In this document: piece after piece, positions 16,919-26,261 of the stretch
Layout: each line of letters opens with the position of its first letter
How positions within the stretch are numbered: position 1 is the stretch's first letter
Source: GCA-2718815 sp963578105
GTDB lineage: Bacteria > Planctomycetota > Planctomycetia > Pirellulales > Pirellulaceae
DNA length: 64,000 nucleotides
Reading direction: 5' to 3'
Assembly: GCA_963578105.1 (NCBI GenBank)
Contig: CAUZBP010000014.1
Location: 1 to 64,000, forward strand
Made by a program: the position numbers and the translations under genes
Notes under the pieces: model-generated
Databases searched by the model: none
Seen by the model: only the letters and a program-made list of their open reading frames with translations
Told to the model about the DNA's origin: nothing

Positions 16919-19174
16919 ATGAGCCGGCAAGCCGTTCCAATCTGGTCGCTGACGCTGATTACTGTCATCGTTTTCACAGGGTGTCATCCGACCCATCCCT
17001 TCTACCTGTATGAGGATGGAGATCTTTCACATTTCCTGGATCATGCCACAGACATCGAACACCCGGATGTCCACGCCGAGCCCCTCTTAGAGGCCTCCCA
17101 AAGTAAGCCACCCCTGACGGTGCTTCATCCCAACTTCGACAACTATTGGGATCTGAGCCTGGAAGAAGCTGTTTCTCTTGCCATGCACAACAGCAAGGTA
17201 GTCCGGTCCGTCATCAATCCGGGAACCAGCTTGATTACCTCGGCCGTAGGGTCGTTTGGGGGCGCACTGTCGTCCTCGGACAGTATTTTGACAAACCCGA
17301 ACTTCGTAACGACCATTTATGACCCGGCCTTACAAGAAACGGATCCAAACACGGGTGTCGAAGCGGCTCTGTCGGCCTTCGACGCCCAGGTCGCCGCCAG
17401 TCTGTTCGTGGACCAGCGTGACCGCCCCCGTAACCTCAACTCATCTTCATTTTTTACAAACCTCGACTACCAGAAAAGTGTGACGTCCCAACTGGAACTC
17501 AGCAAAACAACTGCTCCGGGTAGCAGTGTCGCCGTACGAACTCTTCACCAACACGACAACCTTCAAGCCATTGCCCCGAACCAACCTTTATCGAGTTTCT
17601 GGACCGTGGGCTACGAAATGGAAGCGAGGCATCCTCTGATGCGTGGCAGTGGTGTGCAGGTCAATCGCATACCCACTATCGTGGCTCGGATTCGAACCGA
17701 CATCGCGCTTACCACTTTTGAGGCCAATGTACGTGACCTGGTATTCGATGTTGAATCCGCGTACTGGGAATTGTACTTTTCCTACCGTGCCCTCGATGCT
17801 GAGAAACAAGGTCGAGACAGTGCACTGGCCACCTGGAAAAAAATCAATGCCCTACACCCCACACTGCCCGGAGGTGAGGCCGACAAACTGGCCCAGGGCC
17901 AACAGCAGTATTTCGAATTTCAGAGCAGAGTACAGGCCTCCCAGGGCGAGCTGTTCAAGGGTGAAAATCGCTTGCGGTTCTTGATGGGACTGGCAGTTGC
18001 CGATTCTCGTCTGATTCGCCCGGTCGATGAACCTACCACGGCACAAGTCTCCTTCGACTGGTACGACATCCTGGGAGAATCGCTGTCGCGCAACGTTGAA
18101 CTTCGAGGTCAAAAGTGGCGTTTAAAACAAGCCGAAATGGAACTGATCGCCTCACGAAACAACTTATTGCCTCAACTGGACGTTGTCGGCTTGTACCGCT
18201 GGATCGGAATGGGTGATGACCTGACCACAGGAAACCGCCAGGGTGTTAACTTCGCAAGCCGTGGTTCCACCGCCTACGGCGAACTGAGCGAAGGTGATTA
18301 TCAGGAATTTCGTTTTGGAGTTGAAATGGGATTTCCCGTGGGCTTCCGACGGGAGTTATCCGGTGTCAGAAACAGCCAGCTTCAAGTCGCCCGTAGCAAA
18401 GCCGTGTTAGAAGAAATGGAATTGGAGGCGAGTCATCGGCTGGCCAGTTCAATTCAGAATCTTAGCGGAAATTACGTCCTGACGCAGACAAACTTCAATA
18501 CGCTGGTCGCAGCGTATCAAGAAGTTGAAGCCGTCCAGGAAGCTTATAAAGCCAATACAGTTACCTTGGATCTATTACTCGACGCCCAAAGACGAAGGTC
18601 CCAGGCAGAACGATCCTATTTCCGGGCGCTCACCTCCTACAACGAATCGATCGCACAGGTTCACTTCAGCAAGGGTTCCTTACTGGAGTACAACAACATC
18701 CGCCTCTCAGAAGGACCCTGGCCTGACAAAGCATACCGGGACGCTCATGGCCACGCCCGCCGCCGTGACGCCAGTGTTTATATAGATTATGGCTTCACAA
18801 GACCCAAAGTCATCAGTCGTGGAAAGTTCCCCCAAAAAGAGAAATCTACCAGTGGCAAACCTGCGGACCCCCAGACGACGACCCTTTTTGACTGGGGCAG
18901 TCTCGGACTAAATCGCAAACAGCCAAAACAGGAAGTCGCGGCCCAAAGTGCCCCCTTCAATTGGGGCAGCCTCGGACTCGATCGCGAACAGCCAAAACAG
19001 GAAGTCACGACCCGAAGTGCCCCCTTCAATTGGGGCAGCCTCGGACTCGATCGCGAACAGCCAAAACAGGAAGTCACGACCCAGGACGCCCCCTTCGATT
19101 GGGGCAGCCTCGGACTTGGTGCTGAACCACCCATACAGGAAGTGACAGCCGAAATCGAACCCGAAAATGAATAG
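16919..19174 (+). CDS. TolC-family outer-membrane efflux lipoprotein with repeated tail
   Basis: The 751-residue protein starts at ATG 16919 after AGGAAGAG. The lipobox VFTGC puts the lipidated Cys near residue 22. The body has the TolC two-repeat layout with long amphipathic helices (LEEAVSLAMHNSKVV, VRDLVFDVESAYWELYFSYRAL, and EAYKANTVTLDLLLDAQRRR with the typical ...LLDAQR.RSQAE.SY ending). Such proteins form the outer-membrane channel of tripartite exporters; no inner-membrane or adaptor gene is adjacent. Unusually, the C-terminal 85 residues are four 23-residue repeats around F(D/N)WGSLGL, encoded by a 69-bp DNA repeat. This tail is not part of the family and is probably periplasmic. Confidence 0.88.
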   Translation: MSRQAVPIWSLTLITVIVFTGCHPTHPFYLYEDGDLSHFLDHATDIEHPDVHAEPLLEASQSKPPLTVLHPNFDNYWDLSLEEAVSLAMHNSKVVRSVINPGTSLITSAVGSFGGALSSSDSILTNPNFVTTIYDPALQETDPNTGVEAALSAFDAQVAASLFVDQRDRPRNLNSSSFFTNLDYQKSVTSQLELSKTTAPGSSVAVRTLHQHDNLQAIAPNQPLSSFWTVGYEMEARHPLMRGSGVQVNRIPTIVARIRTDIALTTFEANVRDLVFDVESAYWELYFSYRALDAEKQGRDSALATWKKINALHPTLPGGEADKLAQGQQQYFEFQSRVQASQGELFKGENRLRFLMGLAVADSRLIRPVDEPTTAQVSFDWYDILGESLSRNVELRGQKWRLKQAEMELIASRNNLLPQLDVVGLYRWIGMGDDLTTGNRQGVNFASRGSTAYGELSEGDYQEFRFGVEMGFPVGFRRELSGVRNSQLQVARSKAVLEEMELEASHRLASSIQNLSGNYVLTQTNFNTLVAAYQEVEAVQEAYKANTVTLDLLLDAQRRRSQAERSYFRALTSYNESIAQVHFSKGSLLEYNNIRLSEGPWPDKAYRDAHGHARRRDASVYIDYGFTRPKVISRGKFPQKEKSTSGKPADPQTTTLFDWGSLGLNRKQPKQEVAAQSAPFNWGSLGLDREQPKQEVTTRSAPFNWGSLGLDREQPKQEVTTQDAPFDWGSLGLGAEPPIQEVTAEIEPENE
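18886..19144. repeat. 69-bp tandem repeat in the TolC-family gene tail
   Basis: Four in-frame units at a 69-bp period (starts near 18886, 18956, 19025 and 19094) each encode FDWGSLGL or FNWGSLGL followed by a charged REQPKQEV stretch. Copies two and three are nearly identical at the DNA level, which points to recent duplication. Confidence 0.9.
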
Positions 19175-19429
19175 TCCCCCAAGCGCAGGGAACCATTCAA
19201 CCTAAAATACCCCCTAAATGGCGCCCGGGCGTCCATTCTCCCTGCCCAAGCTGACCGGCCTCTTGTCTTCCCGGGCCTACGCCAACCGTTGCTCATGTTC
19301 TACAATGCTGTTGAGAACACATCCGCAACGCAGCACTCTTACTACGGATAACCTGTCACTACTTGTGTTCAAATGCATCTCGTCCTTGTGTTAAAAGACT
19401 TGAAATAGTCATCCAGCGGATCAGAAACA

Positions 19430-20494
19430 ATGAGCTGGGATCACATTCTTGGTCACGAAAGAATTGTCGCTCAATTCAAGCAGGCCGCGGCTCGTGGGCG
19501 TCTGGGAAGTAGTTTTCTATTGGTCGGTCCGCCCGGAGTAGGAAAGTGTACATTCGCGCGTACTTTAGCCGGGGCATTCCTTTGCGAATCCAACCCCGAA
19601 GAACAACTCGATCCTTGTGGTCGTTGCCCGTCGTGCCAACAAGTGACTGCGGGCTCGCACCCAGATCTCGAACTAATCACCAAACCCGCCGACAAGAGTT
19701 TTATCCCGTTAGAATTCTTTATTGGCGACAAAGACCACCGCATGCGGGAGGGACTCTGTTACAAGATTTCTCTCAAACCCTTTCGAGGGGGACGAAAAAT
19801 TTTCATCATCGATGATGCTGATTACTTGAATCCCGAGAGCGCCAACTGCCTGCTCAAAACCCTCGAAGAACCCCCGCCTCGCTCAATTATTTTCCTGATT
19901 GGTACCTCCGAGAACCGGCAACTTCCTACGATTCGATCACGCTGTCAAATCATTCGGTTTCGCGGACTTCCAACCAATACTGTCGAAAAGTTGCTCATTC
20001 AAAACGACTTGGTGTCGGATCAGGATCAAGCCCGTCGTTTGGCAGAGTTGGCCGGTGGAAGTGTGCAACGGGCTGTCGAATTTGCCGATCAGGAATTCAC
20101 GGATTTTCGTCAGCAATTTCTGCACTACCTCGCCGAACCAGATGGGAATAACGTAAATTTCTCCCCGGTTCTCAATGAGTTTGTCGATCAAGCGGGCAAG
20201 GATGCACCAGCTCGCAGAAGACGCATGAGGCAAGTCGTTCATCAAGGCATCAAGTTCTACCATGCTCTGATGCGCAGCTATGCGGGTCAACACGACGTCC
20301 ACGACCAGTGCCTGAAAAATTGCCTTCAGCGTGCCAAATCGGATTGGAGCAGCGACGACGAGAAGGTGGCAGACTGTCTGGAGCGGTCCCTGCAAACTCT
20401 TGACCATATTGACAGCAATGCCAACCAAGCCTCCATTCTGGAGTGTTGGCTCGACGACCTGGCCCACCTAACGCGCCGAGCGCAGCTTACATAA
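19430..20494 (+). CDS. holB: DNA polymerase III delta' subunit
   Basis: This 354-residue clamp-loader AAA+ subunit starts MSWDHILGHERIVAQFKQA. It has the P-loop GPPGVGKCTFA, a zinc-binding Cys group (CESN...DPCGRCPSCQQ), IIDDADYLNPESANCLLKTLEEPPP (Walker B and sensor region) and the SRC motif (IRSRCQIIRF). Delta' acts with delta and tau/gamma to load the sliding clamp in the cytoplasm. The residue after the P-loop Lys is Cys, not Ser or Thr. Delta' is often not an ATPase in bacteria, so this may be tolerated. The gene is convergent with the YjbQ gene, separated by 10 bp. Confidence 0.9.
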   Translation: MSWDHILGHERIVAQFKQAAARGRLGSSFLLVGPPGVGKCTFARTLAGAFLCESNPEEQLDPCGRCPSCQQVTAGSHPDLELITKPADKSFIPLEFFIGDKDHRMREGLCYKISLKPFRGGRKIFIIDDADYLNPESANCLLKTLEEPPPRSIIFLIGTSENRQLPTIRSRCQIIRFRGLPTNTVEKLLIQNDLVSDQDQARRLAELAGGSVQRAVEFADQEFTDFRQQFLHYLAEPDGNNVNFSPVLNEFVDQAGKDAPARRRRMRQVVHQGIKFYHALMRSYAGQHDVHDQCLKNCLQRAKSDWSSDDEKVADCLERSLQTLDHIDSNANQASILECWLDDLAHLTRRAQLT

Positions 20495-20504
20495 CTTTCG
20501 CAGC

Positions 20505-20936
20505 TCAGCCGCACTGACCCTGCAAGGTGATCACCAACCGCCGGCCCTGCGCATGGTCACGATGTTCACATAGGTAGATTCCCTGCCAGGTGCCCAGGAG
20601 CAACTGACCATTACGGACAGGAACGCTCACCGAATTTCCTAGCAAGGAGGATTTAACATGGGCCGGCATGTCGTCCGGGCCTTCGCAAGTGTGCGTATAA
20701 GCAAAGTCCTCCGAAACTATCTCATTCAGCAAGTTTTCCAAGTCGACCTGCACGTCAGAATCGGCATTTTCGTTGATGGTTAACGATGCCGAAGTGTGTA
20801 GTATGTGAACATGCAACAAGCCGAGCTCAGCTTCTGTTAATTGAGGGATTGCCGCAATGATCTGGCGAGTGACCAGATGAAAACCCCGTGGGAAGGGCGG
20901 TAGCTGAATCGAATTCTGAAACCACATTTCAGACAT
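20505..20936 (-). CDS. YjbQ/UPF0047 family protein
   Basis: The gene encodes 143 residues from ATG 20936. ATGs at 20966 and 20927 are alternatives; MWFQ at 20927 is the usual family opening. It is a single-domain UPF0047 (YjbQ) protein with the signature HVHILHTSASLTINENAD near the middle, the DVQVDLENLLNEIV helix, HVKSSLLGNSVSVPV and a C-terminal LLLGTWQGIYLCEHRDH strand. Members have been linked to a secondary thiamine-phosphate synthase activity; the physiological role is not settled. It is cytoplasmic and shows no operon partner. Confidence 0.88.
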   Translation of the reverse strand: MSEMWFQNSIQLPPFPRGFHLVTRQIIAAIPQLTEAELGLLHVHILHTSASLTINENADSDVQVDLENLLNEIVSEDFAYTHTCEGPDDMPAHVKSSLLGNSVSVPVRNGQLLLGTWQGIYLCEHRDHAQGRRLVITLQGQCG

Positions 20937-21349
20937 GCCTAACACGCCGGGGGCGACGGCGTCCATCGAATTTTTTTCTCAGAAATCCTGTCTGGATACT
21001 TGACAATTGCAAGACATTTACGACAATGGAGTGCTTGCACTGAAGGCGTCCCACGTGACCCACCTCGGATGAGCTTCACCCCTACCATATCCGCACTGGT
21101 GACGATTAAAACCGAACAAATTTCCAAAGAGGCATTTAACCAGGCAGAATGAAATTTCACCTCAGCCTGCGCGCCCTTAAACCTTCAAGAGTCGAAAGAA
21201 AACAACTACAGCCCCTCATCGACGAAACTGTCGAATGAAAATCGCAGTTGTTTTTTTACGATACTTGATATCGTAGTTGGGTTGTCCGTCATACTCAACA
21301 GGCAGACGGAACAGATGTTTGAAATACTGTTTGGAGGAATTCTTAGTCA
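20937..21349. other. intergenic between divergent yjbQ-like gene and small protein gene
   Basis: About 410 bp separate divergent genes, so promoters for both should lie here. The clearest element is the inverted repeat ACGATA-CTTGA-TATCGT at 21258-21274, preceded by a T7 run. No strong -35/-10 pair was found. Confidence 0.4.
21258..21274. promoter_or_regulatory. inverted repeat upstream of small protein gene
   Basis: ACGATA (21258-21263) and TATCGT (21269-21274) form a perfect 6-bp inverted repeat around a 5-base loop, 76 bp before the ATG at 21350. It may be an operator or an RNA hairpin; the sequence does not decide. Confidence 0.3.
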
Positions 21350-21574
21350 ATGCAAGATGTAAACAATGTGTTTGAAGCGATTGTAAAATATGGCCACGAT
21401 GAAGATTTCACTCCCATTGTGTCCGAAGAGTTTGAAGCCACCAGTGCTCCTGCCGGGTCCGAAAACAAGATCGAGGCATTCCGGCGGCGGGCTGAGCAGG
21501 GTTTGCCTCTTTGGCACGAAGAAGATCGAGCCGATTACAGCGGTTTGACGGGTGCGGTTCGTCCTCGAGACTAG
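21350..21574 (+). CDS. small conserved planctomycete-type protein
   Basis: The 74-residue acidic protein has GGAGG 12 bases upstream of the ATG. It ends with a pattern I associate with short planctomycete proteins of unknown function: PAGSENKIEAFRRRAEQG, then LPLWHEEDR and DYSGLTG. The gene stands alone with its own terminator (21651-21678), so it is a monocistronic unit. Cytoplasmic; function unknown. Confidence 0.75.
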   Translation: MQDVNNVFEAIVKYGHDEDFTPIVSEEFEATSAPAGSENKIEAFRRRAEQGLPLWHEEDRADYSGLTGAVRPRD

Positions 21575-21650
21575 GTCGAGTCTTTTTTGTAGCAGGAACA
21601 GTAGTCGCTACGTTTTATTCTCTATTAAAAAACGCAACTGTCCAATGCTA

Positions 21651-21678
21651 AGGGTGCCTGTTGAGGCACCCTTTTTTT
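21651..21678 (+). terminator. intrinsic terminator
   Basis: AGGGTGCC and GGCACCCT form a strong GC-rich stem with a short loop (tgttga), followed by seven T residues. It lies about 77 bp after the stop of the small conserved protein gene. Confidence 0.9.
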
Positions 21679-21932
21679 GTAGCGACTCCGCCGCTGATAC
21701 AAACGGCGAACAACCCTGCTTTTCGGATTTCGATATCCAGCACGGGTTTCAGCAGAGGTCTAGTGATTTACCAATGGAAACTACGTCCCACCGTCTTTAA
21801 ATCGTGGCCAGTTCTGGTTCGCTGACTCACGCCACAACTCAATGAATAACCGGTCGTTCATCCATCGTAAAACTGCAGGAAATCGTCTTCCGTTCGGGTC
21901 GGTTTGTCCCCTGCGCCTTTTTCCGGCTTACC

Positions 21933-22100
21933 TTATTCTCCTTGAATATCGAGTTCTTCGCGTAAGACGAGCACATCCGTTGGTGCCTCAATTCCGATAC
22001 GAACCTTGTCTCCTCCAACATGAATGATCGTGATCACGATTGATTCACCCAATTTCGTCAGTTTGATTCGTTCCGTTTGTTTTCTTGACAAAACAAGCAT
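21933..22100 (-). CDS. csrA: carbon storage regulator CsrA
   Basis: The 55-residue protein has the canonical start MLVLSRKQTERIKL, then IVITIIHVGGDKVRIGIEAPTDV and VLREEL. CsrA is a dimeric RNA-binding protein that binds GGA motifs in mRNA leaders and controls translation. The ATG at 22100 is preferred over that at 22115, because GGAG lies 9 bases upstream of it and the protein then begins with the family's first strand. The end is slightly shorter than the usual ~61 residues. Confidence 0.93.
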   Translation of the reverse strand: MLVLSRKQTERIKLTKLGESIVITIIHVGGDKVRIGIEAPTDVLVLREELDIQGE

Positions 22101-22189
22101 ATTAGCTGTCTCCATTTCAGAGCGAGCGCAGGTCTTCTGATACCTTTTAATTTTCCAACCGTCTTCACCGTCCCCTGCGGTGTAGATCT

Positions 22190-22537
22190 TTAGAATACGT
22201 TGGCACGGTACGGTACCGCGCTCGGCACCAGGTGAGGTGCGTTCGTCAGTCGAACTTTCCGCGACCGCCCACCTACTGCATCGTAAAATAGAACGGTATT
22301 GCTATCCGTTTCCCAGATTGCAGTTAGCCGGACTCGACGCGGACCGTGTAAACAAAAAAGTTTGCCACACGGACGTTTTCCTCGTTTTAGTATGACTTCA
22401 GTCATCTCAAAGACATTAGGTTCAAATTCATTCAGTTCACAAATCATTCCATGTACAAAATCGCGAAGGTCATCCAACGTTTGCAGATGAGCATCGTTTC
22501 GTAACATCAAGTGCTGTCTCTCCTTGTGGTTCATCAT
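22190..22537 (-). CDS. uncharacterised protein
   Basis: About 115 residues from ATG 22537; a TTG-started form to 22588 is less likely. Features are a helical N-terminus (TLDDLRDFVHGMICELNEFEP) and a strand-rich C-terminal half (FEMTEVILKRGKRPCGKLFCL, then VRLTAIWETDSNTVLFYDA). The C-terminal part looks like a small beta-barrel. No signal peptide and no recognised family. It lies about 90 bp upstream of csrA on the same strand. Confidence 0.55.
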   Translation of the reverse strand: MMNHKERQHLMLRNDAHLQTLDDLRDFVHGMICELNEFEPNVFEMTEVILKRGKRPCGKLFCLHGPRRVRLTAIWETDSNTVLFYDAVGGRSRKVRLTNAPHLVPSAVPYRANVF

Positions 22538-22826
22538 CTGCCTGAGCAGATGGTGTAATTTTGACTCAGGGTGGCAGAAAAACTTCAATACAAATTACTA
22601 TCGGCAAATTAGGAGGACTGGCTTTGCTGAGAAACTCAGGGAAATCGGGTCGACTCGACAGACAGGTGAACTGAGGCACTGACACAAGTCGATCGACGGA
22701 CGGACCAAGCAGATTTTGTGACCTGTCCACCCGGAAAGAATTTTAAACGATCGTTTCGATCGGACCGAGTACGAAGGGAAAAACGGCAACGACGACACGG
22801 GAGAGAGCGGCCTGAGCCTGGCGATG

Positions 22827-23603
22827 TCAACGGAACGAGTTGACCGAACTTTGCTGAAAGGTTGATTGATACTGGTCCGCTTGACGAATCCTTTTCCGAT
22901 CTTGAGCAGTCAGTTCAAATTTCATCTCATGCGTGGTTCTGGCTTTCAAAACCGCACTTTGCAGGATCTTTTTCTGGTGAATTTCAAGGTCGACCTGCAA
23001 GGGCATGAGTCGGTAACGAGTAAGGATCGCGTTCAGTTCGATCCGTGCCTGAGGTGGTCGTAAATGCAGCACTCCATTGAGCTTAGCAAAGACATCTGCG
23101 AACTCCCGATAACGGTCGGAAACCGTTGAACTCCTTGCGTCCTGGACCGTCACTCGGTAGTGCAACAACTCCCCTTGCAACAGTAGCTGACTTGCCCCGT
23201 CGTAGTTGACTTGAAACACCGGACGGGCCATTTCCGTCCACCAGGCAGGTGGCCCAGACGAGGGCACTCGTAGTTTTTCTCGCACCATCTCATCCAATCG
23301 CTGGATTTTCAGTGTAAGTTGTTGCTTTCGACTTGGGTCCAGGACGGTAACGGTAGCCAAACTCGGATTGAAGAAAGTGATTCCTGTGGTTTTCAAATCA
23401 GGCGTGTCCGACACATAGTCATACACGCCAGCACTGGTGAACAAAGTCAGGTTGTTCGAAGTGGCCCCCTCGTTCCCAACCTGAACCGTGGTTTCGATTC
23501 TCAGATCCTCCAAAACGTCCGACCCAAAAACTCCACAGCATGTGAAACAGCCGGCGAACGCGAAAACCATGGTCAACGCTCGCTGACACATTTGAACAAG
23601 CAT
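22827..23603 (-). CDS. secreted protein of unknown function
   Basis: The gene encodes 258 residues from ATG 23603, with GGAGG 7 bases upstream (ctcacggaggaaaag). A signal peptide (ALTMVFAFAGCFTCCGVFG) precedes a mainly beta N-terminal half (DLRIETTVQVGNEGA, TLFTSAGVYDYVSD). The C-terminal half is helical and charged and ends in a Gln/Ser-rich tail. LDEMVREKLRV and ILTRYRLMPLQVDLEIHQKK suggest amphipathic helices. No known family. It probably acts in the periplasm or envelope. Confidence 0.7.
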   Translation of the reverse strand: MLVQMCQRALTMVFAFAGCFTCCGVFGSDVLEDLRIETTVQVGNEGATSNNLTLFTSAGVYDYVSDTPDLKTTGITFFNPSLATVTVLDPSRKQQLTLKIQRLDEMVREKLRVPSSGPPAWWTEMARPVFQVNYDGASQLLLQGELLHYRVTVQDARSSTVSDRYREFADVFAKLNGVLHLRPPQARIELNAILTRYRLMPLQVDLEIHQKKILQSAVLKARTTHEMKFELTAQDRKRIRQADQYQSTFQQSSVNSFR

Positions 23604-23894
23604 TCTTTTCCTCCGTGAGATGGTCGGAAAGAGCGGGCTAGACAGCACCCGACCTTAACAATGCATAGGGTCTCAAACGGTCTCCCCGCGACTGCCTGCA
23701 TCGCACGATAGATGATAGAGTACGGGAGAATAGCCCAACCGGCACGAGGGGGTCTAGCGGAATTTGTCCTGTCCAGGCCAGAAGATTTGGCACAAAAGCA
23801 ATCGCGCAACTCGCTATCCAACAATACTTTAGGGGTAGGCACCCAACGCGATTACAGCTATCCTTTCGGTTTGGCCCTATCGAAGTGATTTCAA

Positions 23895-25214
23895 ATGTCA
23901 AAGCACCTTGCAAATCTGATTGCACAAAAACAGGCCGTCGTGGGGATTGTCGGTCTGGGTTACGTCGGATTGCCTCTTATCCGGGCCTTCGTGAAAGCCG
24001 GCTTTCGAACGATGGGGTTTGATGTCGATCAAACCAAAATCAACAAATTGCGATCGGGTGAAAGCTACATAGGCCACATTGAATCATCTTGGATTGCGAG
24101 TTGTGTAGAAGAGGAACGGTTCCAACCCACGTCCGACATGTCGGAATTGCCTCAGTCCGATGTCCTGCTGATATGCGTGCCTACCCCGCTGACAGACAGT
24201 CGGGATCCAGATTTGCAGTACATCGAATCGACAGCCCAACAGATTGCAACAGAATTGCGCGCCGGACAACTGATCGTACTGGAAAGCACAACCTATCCCG
24301 GCACCACGCGAGAAGTCGTTCTACCTATCCTCGCCCAATCGGGATTAAAAGTCGGTCAAGATTTTTTCCTGGCTTACAGTCCTGAACGAGAGGATCCCGG
24401 TAATCCCGATTATTCGGCAAGCGGCATTCCAAAAGTCATTGGGGGCATCGATCCACAGAGCCTGAAACTGGCTGCCGATCTCTATTCACATGCAGTTGTC
24501 AGCACCGTTCAAGTCTCAAGTTGTGAAGTTGCCGAAGCTTGCAAAATTGTGGAAAACACGTATCGATCGGTCAACATTGCCATGGTAAACGAGTTGAAGA
24601 TGCTGTTTGATCGACTTGATATCGACGTCTGGGAGGTCATTGATGCTGCTAAAACAAAGCCATTCGGTTTTCAACCTTTTTACCCGGGCCCCGGACTTGG
24701 TGGACACTGCATCCCGATCGACCCCTTCTACTTGAGTTGGTTGGCCCGAAAACATGGCATGCCGACACGCTTCATTGAATTAGCGGGAGAAATCAACACG
24801 AGCATGCCAAAGTACGTTGTGGACCGAGTAGCGGACGCATTGAACGATTCAGGGAAAGCTCTGCGACGGAGTCGTATCGGAATTCTTGGAGTCGCCTACA
24901 AGCGAGATGTCGATGACCCCCGTGAAAGTCCGGCCTTTAAACTGATGGAGATCCTGTCCCAAAAAGGTGCTGTTCTCTCTTACAATGATCCCTACATCCC
25001 TCAGTTGCCGTCCATGCGGCACTACCAAGTCCCCGAGTTGACCAGTCAAAATCTGACTCCCGAATATATTGCTTCCCAAGACTGCATACTGATCGTCACT
25101 GATCACTCCAGTTACGATTTTTCTTTCATTACTCAACACGCTGCGCTGATAATTGACACACGAAACGCAACAAAAAATGCAGTCGTCGGGCGTGAGCGAA
25201 TCCGCAAGGCATAA
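23895..25214 (+). CDS. nucleotide-sugar dehydrogenase (WbpA/UDP-glucose dehydrogenase superfamily)
   Basis: The 439-residue enzyme oxidises a UDP-sugar C6 alcohol to the acid with NAD. GLGYVG at residues 20-25 is the nucleotide-binding motif. LESTTYPGTT and the central helix VAEACKIVENTYRSVNIAMVN match the family. The catalytic Cys is residue 272 in GLGGHCIPIDP. The C-terminal domain contains GVAYKRDVDDPRESPAF. The IGHIES segment resembles UDP-HexNAc dehydrogenases (WbpA type), while the next gene, a UDP-glucuronate decarboxylase, would fit UDP-glucuronate as product. The UXS gene begins 16 bp after the stop, so the two form an operon. Confidence 0.9.
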   Translation: MSKHLANLIAQKQAVVGIVGLGYVGLPLIRAFVKAGFRTMGFDVDQTKINKLRSGESYIGHIESSWIASCVEEERFQPTSDMSELPQSDVLLICVPTPLTDSRDPDLQYIESTAQQIATELRAGQLIVLESTTYPGTTREVVLPILAQSGLKVGQDFFLAYSPEREDPGNPDYSASGIPKVIGGIDPQSLKLAADLYSHAVVSTVQVSSCEVAEACKIVENTYRSVNIAMVNELKMLFDRLDIDVWEVIDAAKTKPFGFQPFYPGPGLGGHCIPIDPFYLSWLARKHGMPTRFIELAGEINTSMPKYVVDRVADALNDSGKALRRSRIGILGVAYKRDVDDPRESPAFKLMEILSQKGAVLSYNDPYIPQLPSMRHYQVPELTSQNLTPEYIASQDCILIVTDHSSYDFSFITQHAALIIDTRNATKNAVVGRERIRKA

Positions 25215-25230
25215 CTTCAAGCGGTTTGAA

Positions 25231-26214
25231 ATGGCGACAGTACAACGCATCTTAGTGACTGGAGGAGCAGGGTTTCTGGGCTCCCATCTGTGCGAACGCC
25301 TGGTAGCAGCCAGGCAGGATGTCATTTGCCTGGACAATTTTTTTACCAGTCAAAAAAGCAACGTCGCCCACCTGCTCGATCAGACTAATTTCGAGCTCAT
25401 ACGGCACGACATCACGCTGCCCATCTGGTTGGAAGTCGACCAGATCTACAACCTCGCCTGTCCTGCCGCACCCGGCCATTACCAATTCAACCCGATCAAA
25501 ACAATGAAAACCTCCGTGATGGGAGCCATCAACGTCCTGGGAATGGCAAAGCGTTGCGGGGCCAAAGTGTTGCAGGCATCCACGAGCGAGGTCTACGGTG
25601 ACCCGGAAGTCCACCCACAGCCCGAAACTTATCGAGGCAGTGTCAACCCCATAGGTCCACGCGCCTGTTACGACGAAGGAAAGCGGGCAGCCGAGACGTT
25701 GTTCATGGATTATCGTCGGATGAACGGTCTGAACACGTGCATCGTCAGGATCTTCAACACCTACGGACCCCGCATGCATCCGTTCGATGGCCGGGTGGTC
25801 TCGAATTTCATTTGTCAAGCCATCGCGGGCAACGACATCACCCTATTTGGCGATGGTAGCCAAACACGGTCCTTCTGTTACCGGGATGATCTGGTAACGG
25901 GACTGATCAGTGCCATGAACGCCAGTGAGGATTTCTGCGGCCCGGTAAACTTGGGGAACCCGGGTGAATTCACCATTCGCGACTTGGCCAATTTGGTGAT
26001 TAAACTGTCAAATAGCCGTTCAAAGATTGTCCACAAGCCGCTTCCGGAAGACGACCCGATGCGACGTAAGCCCGACATTTCCATGGCCCACAGAGAATTA
26101 GGTTGGGAACCCAGCATCCCATTACACGAAGGGCTGCAGAAAACCATTGAGTGGTTTCGTTCCATCGACTTAGTCGCGTTTCGCCCACCAACACCCAATT
26201 ACGAAGCATCTTAA
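25231..26214 (+). CDS. UDP-glucuronate decarboxylase (UXS-type SDR)
   Basis: The 327-residue protein has the extended short-chain dehydrogenase layout: GGAGFLG at 11-17, the UXS-typical IRHDITLPIWLEVDQIYNLACPAAPGHYQ, TSEVYGDPEVHPQPE, Tyr147 and Lys151 in YDEGKRAAET, and RIFNTYGPRMHPFDGRVVSNFI. It converts UDP-glucuronate to UDP-xylose. ATG 25231 is preferred because the upstream reach overlaps the preceding gene; an ATG at 25177 is also in frame. Pairing with the dehydrogenase upstream gives a complete UDP-glucose to UDP-xylose route if that enzyme makes UDP-glucuronate. Confidence 0.9.
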   Translation: MATVQRILVTGGAGFLGSHLCERLVAARQDVICLDNFFTSQKSNVAHLLDQTNFELIRHDITLPIWLEVDQIYNLACPAAPGHYQFNPIKTMKTSVMGAINVLGMAKRCGAKVLQASTSEVYGDPEVHPQPETYRGSVNPIGPRACYDEGKRAAETLFMDYRRMNGLNTCIVRIFNTYGPRMHPFDGRVVSNFICQAIAGNDITLFGDGSQTRSFCYRDDLVTGLISAMNASEDFCGPVNLGNPGEFTIRDLANLVIKLSNSRSKIVHKPLPEDDPMRRKPDISMAHRELGWEPSIPLHEGLQKTIEWFRSIDLVAFRPPTPNYEAS

Positions 26215-26261
26215 GAAAAATCGCTGAAAACGAGCGTCGGCGGAAACGCTCCCGGCAGACC

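Noticed and set aside
19430..20494. Loss-of-function delta' because of Cys after the P-loop Lys
   Set aside because: Delta' often does not hydrolyse ATP in bacteria, and all other family motifs are intact.
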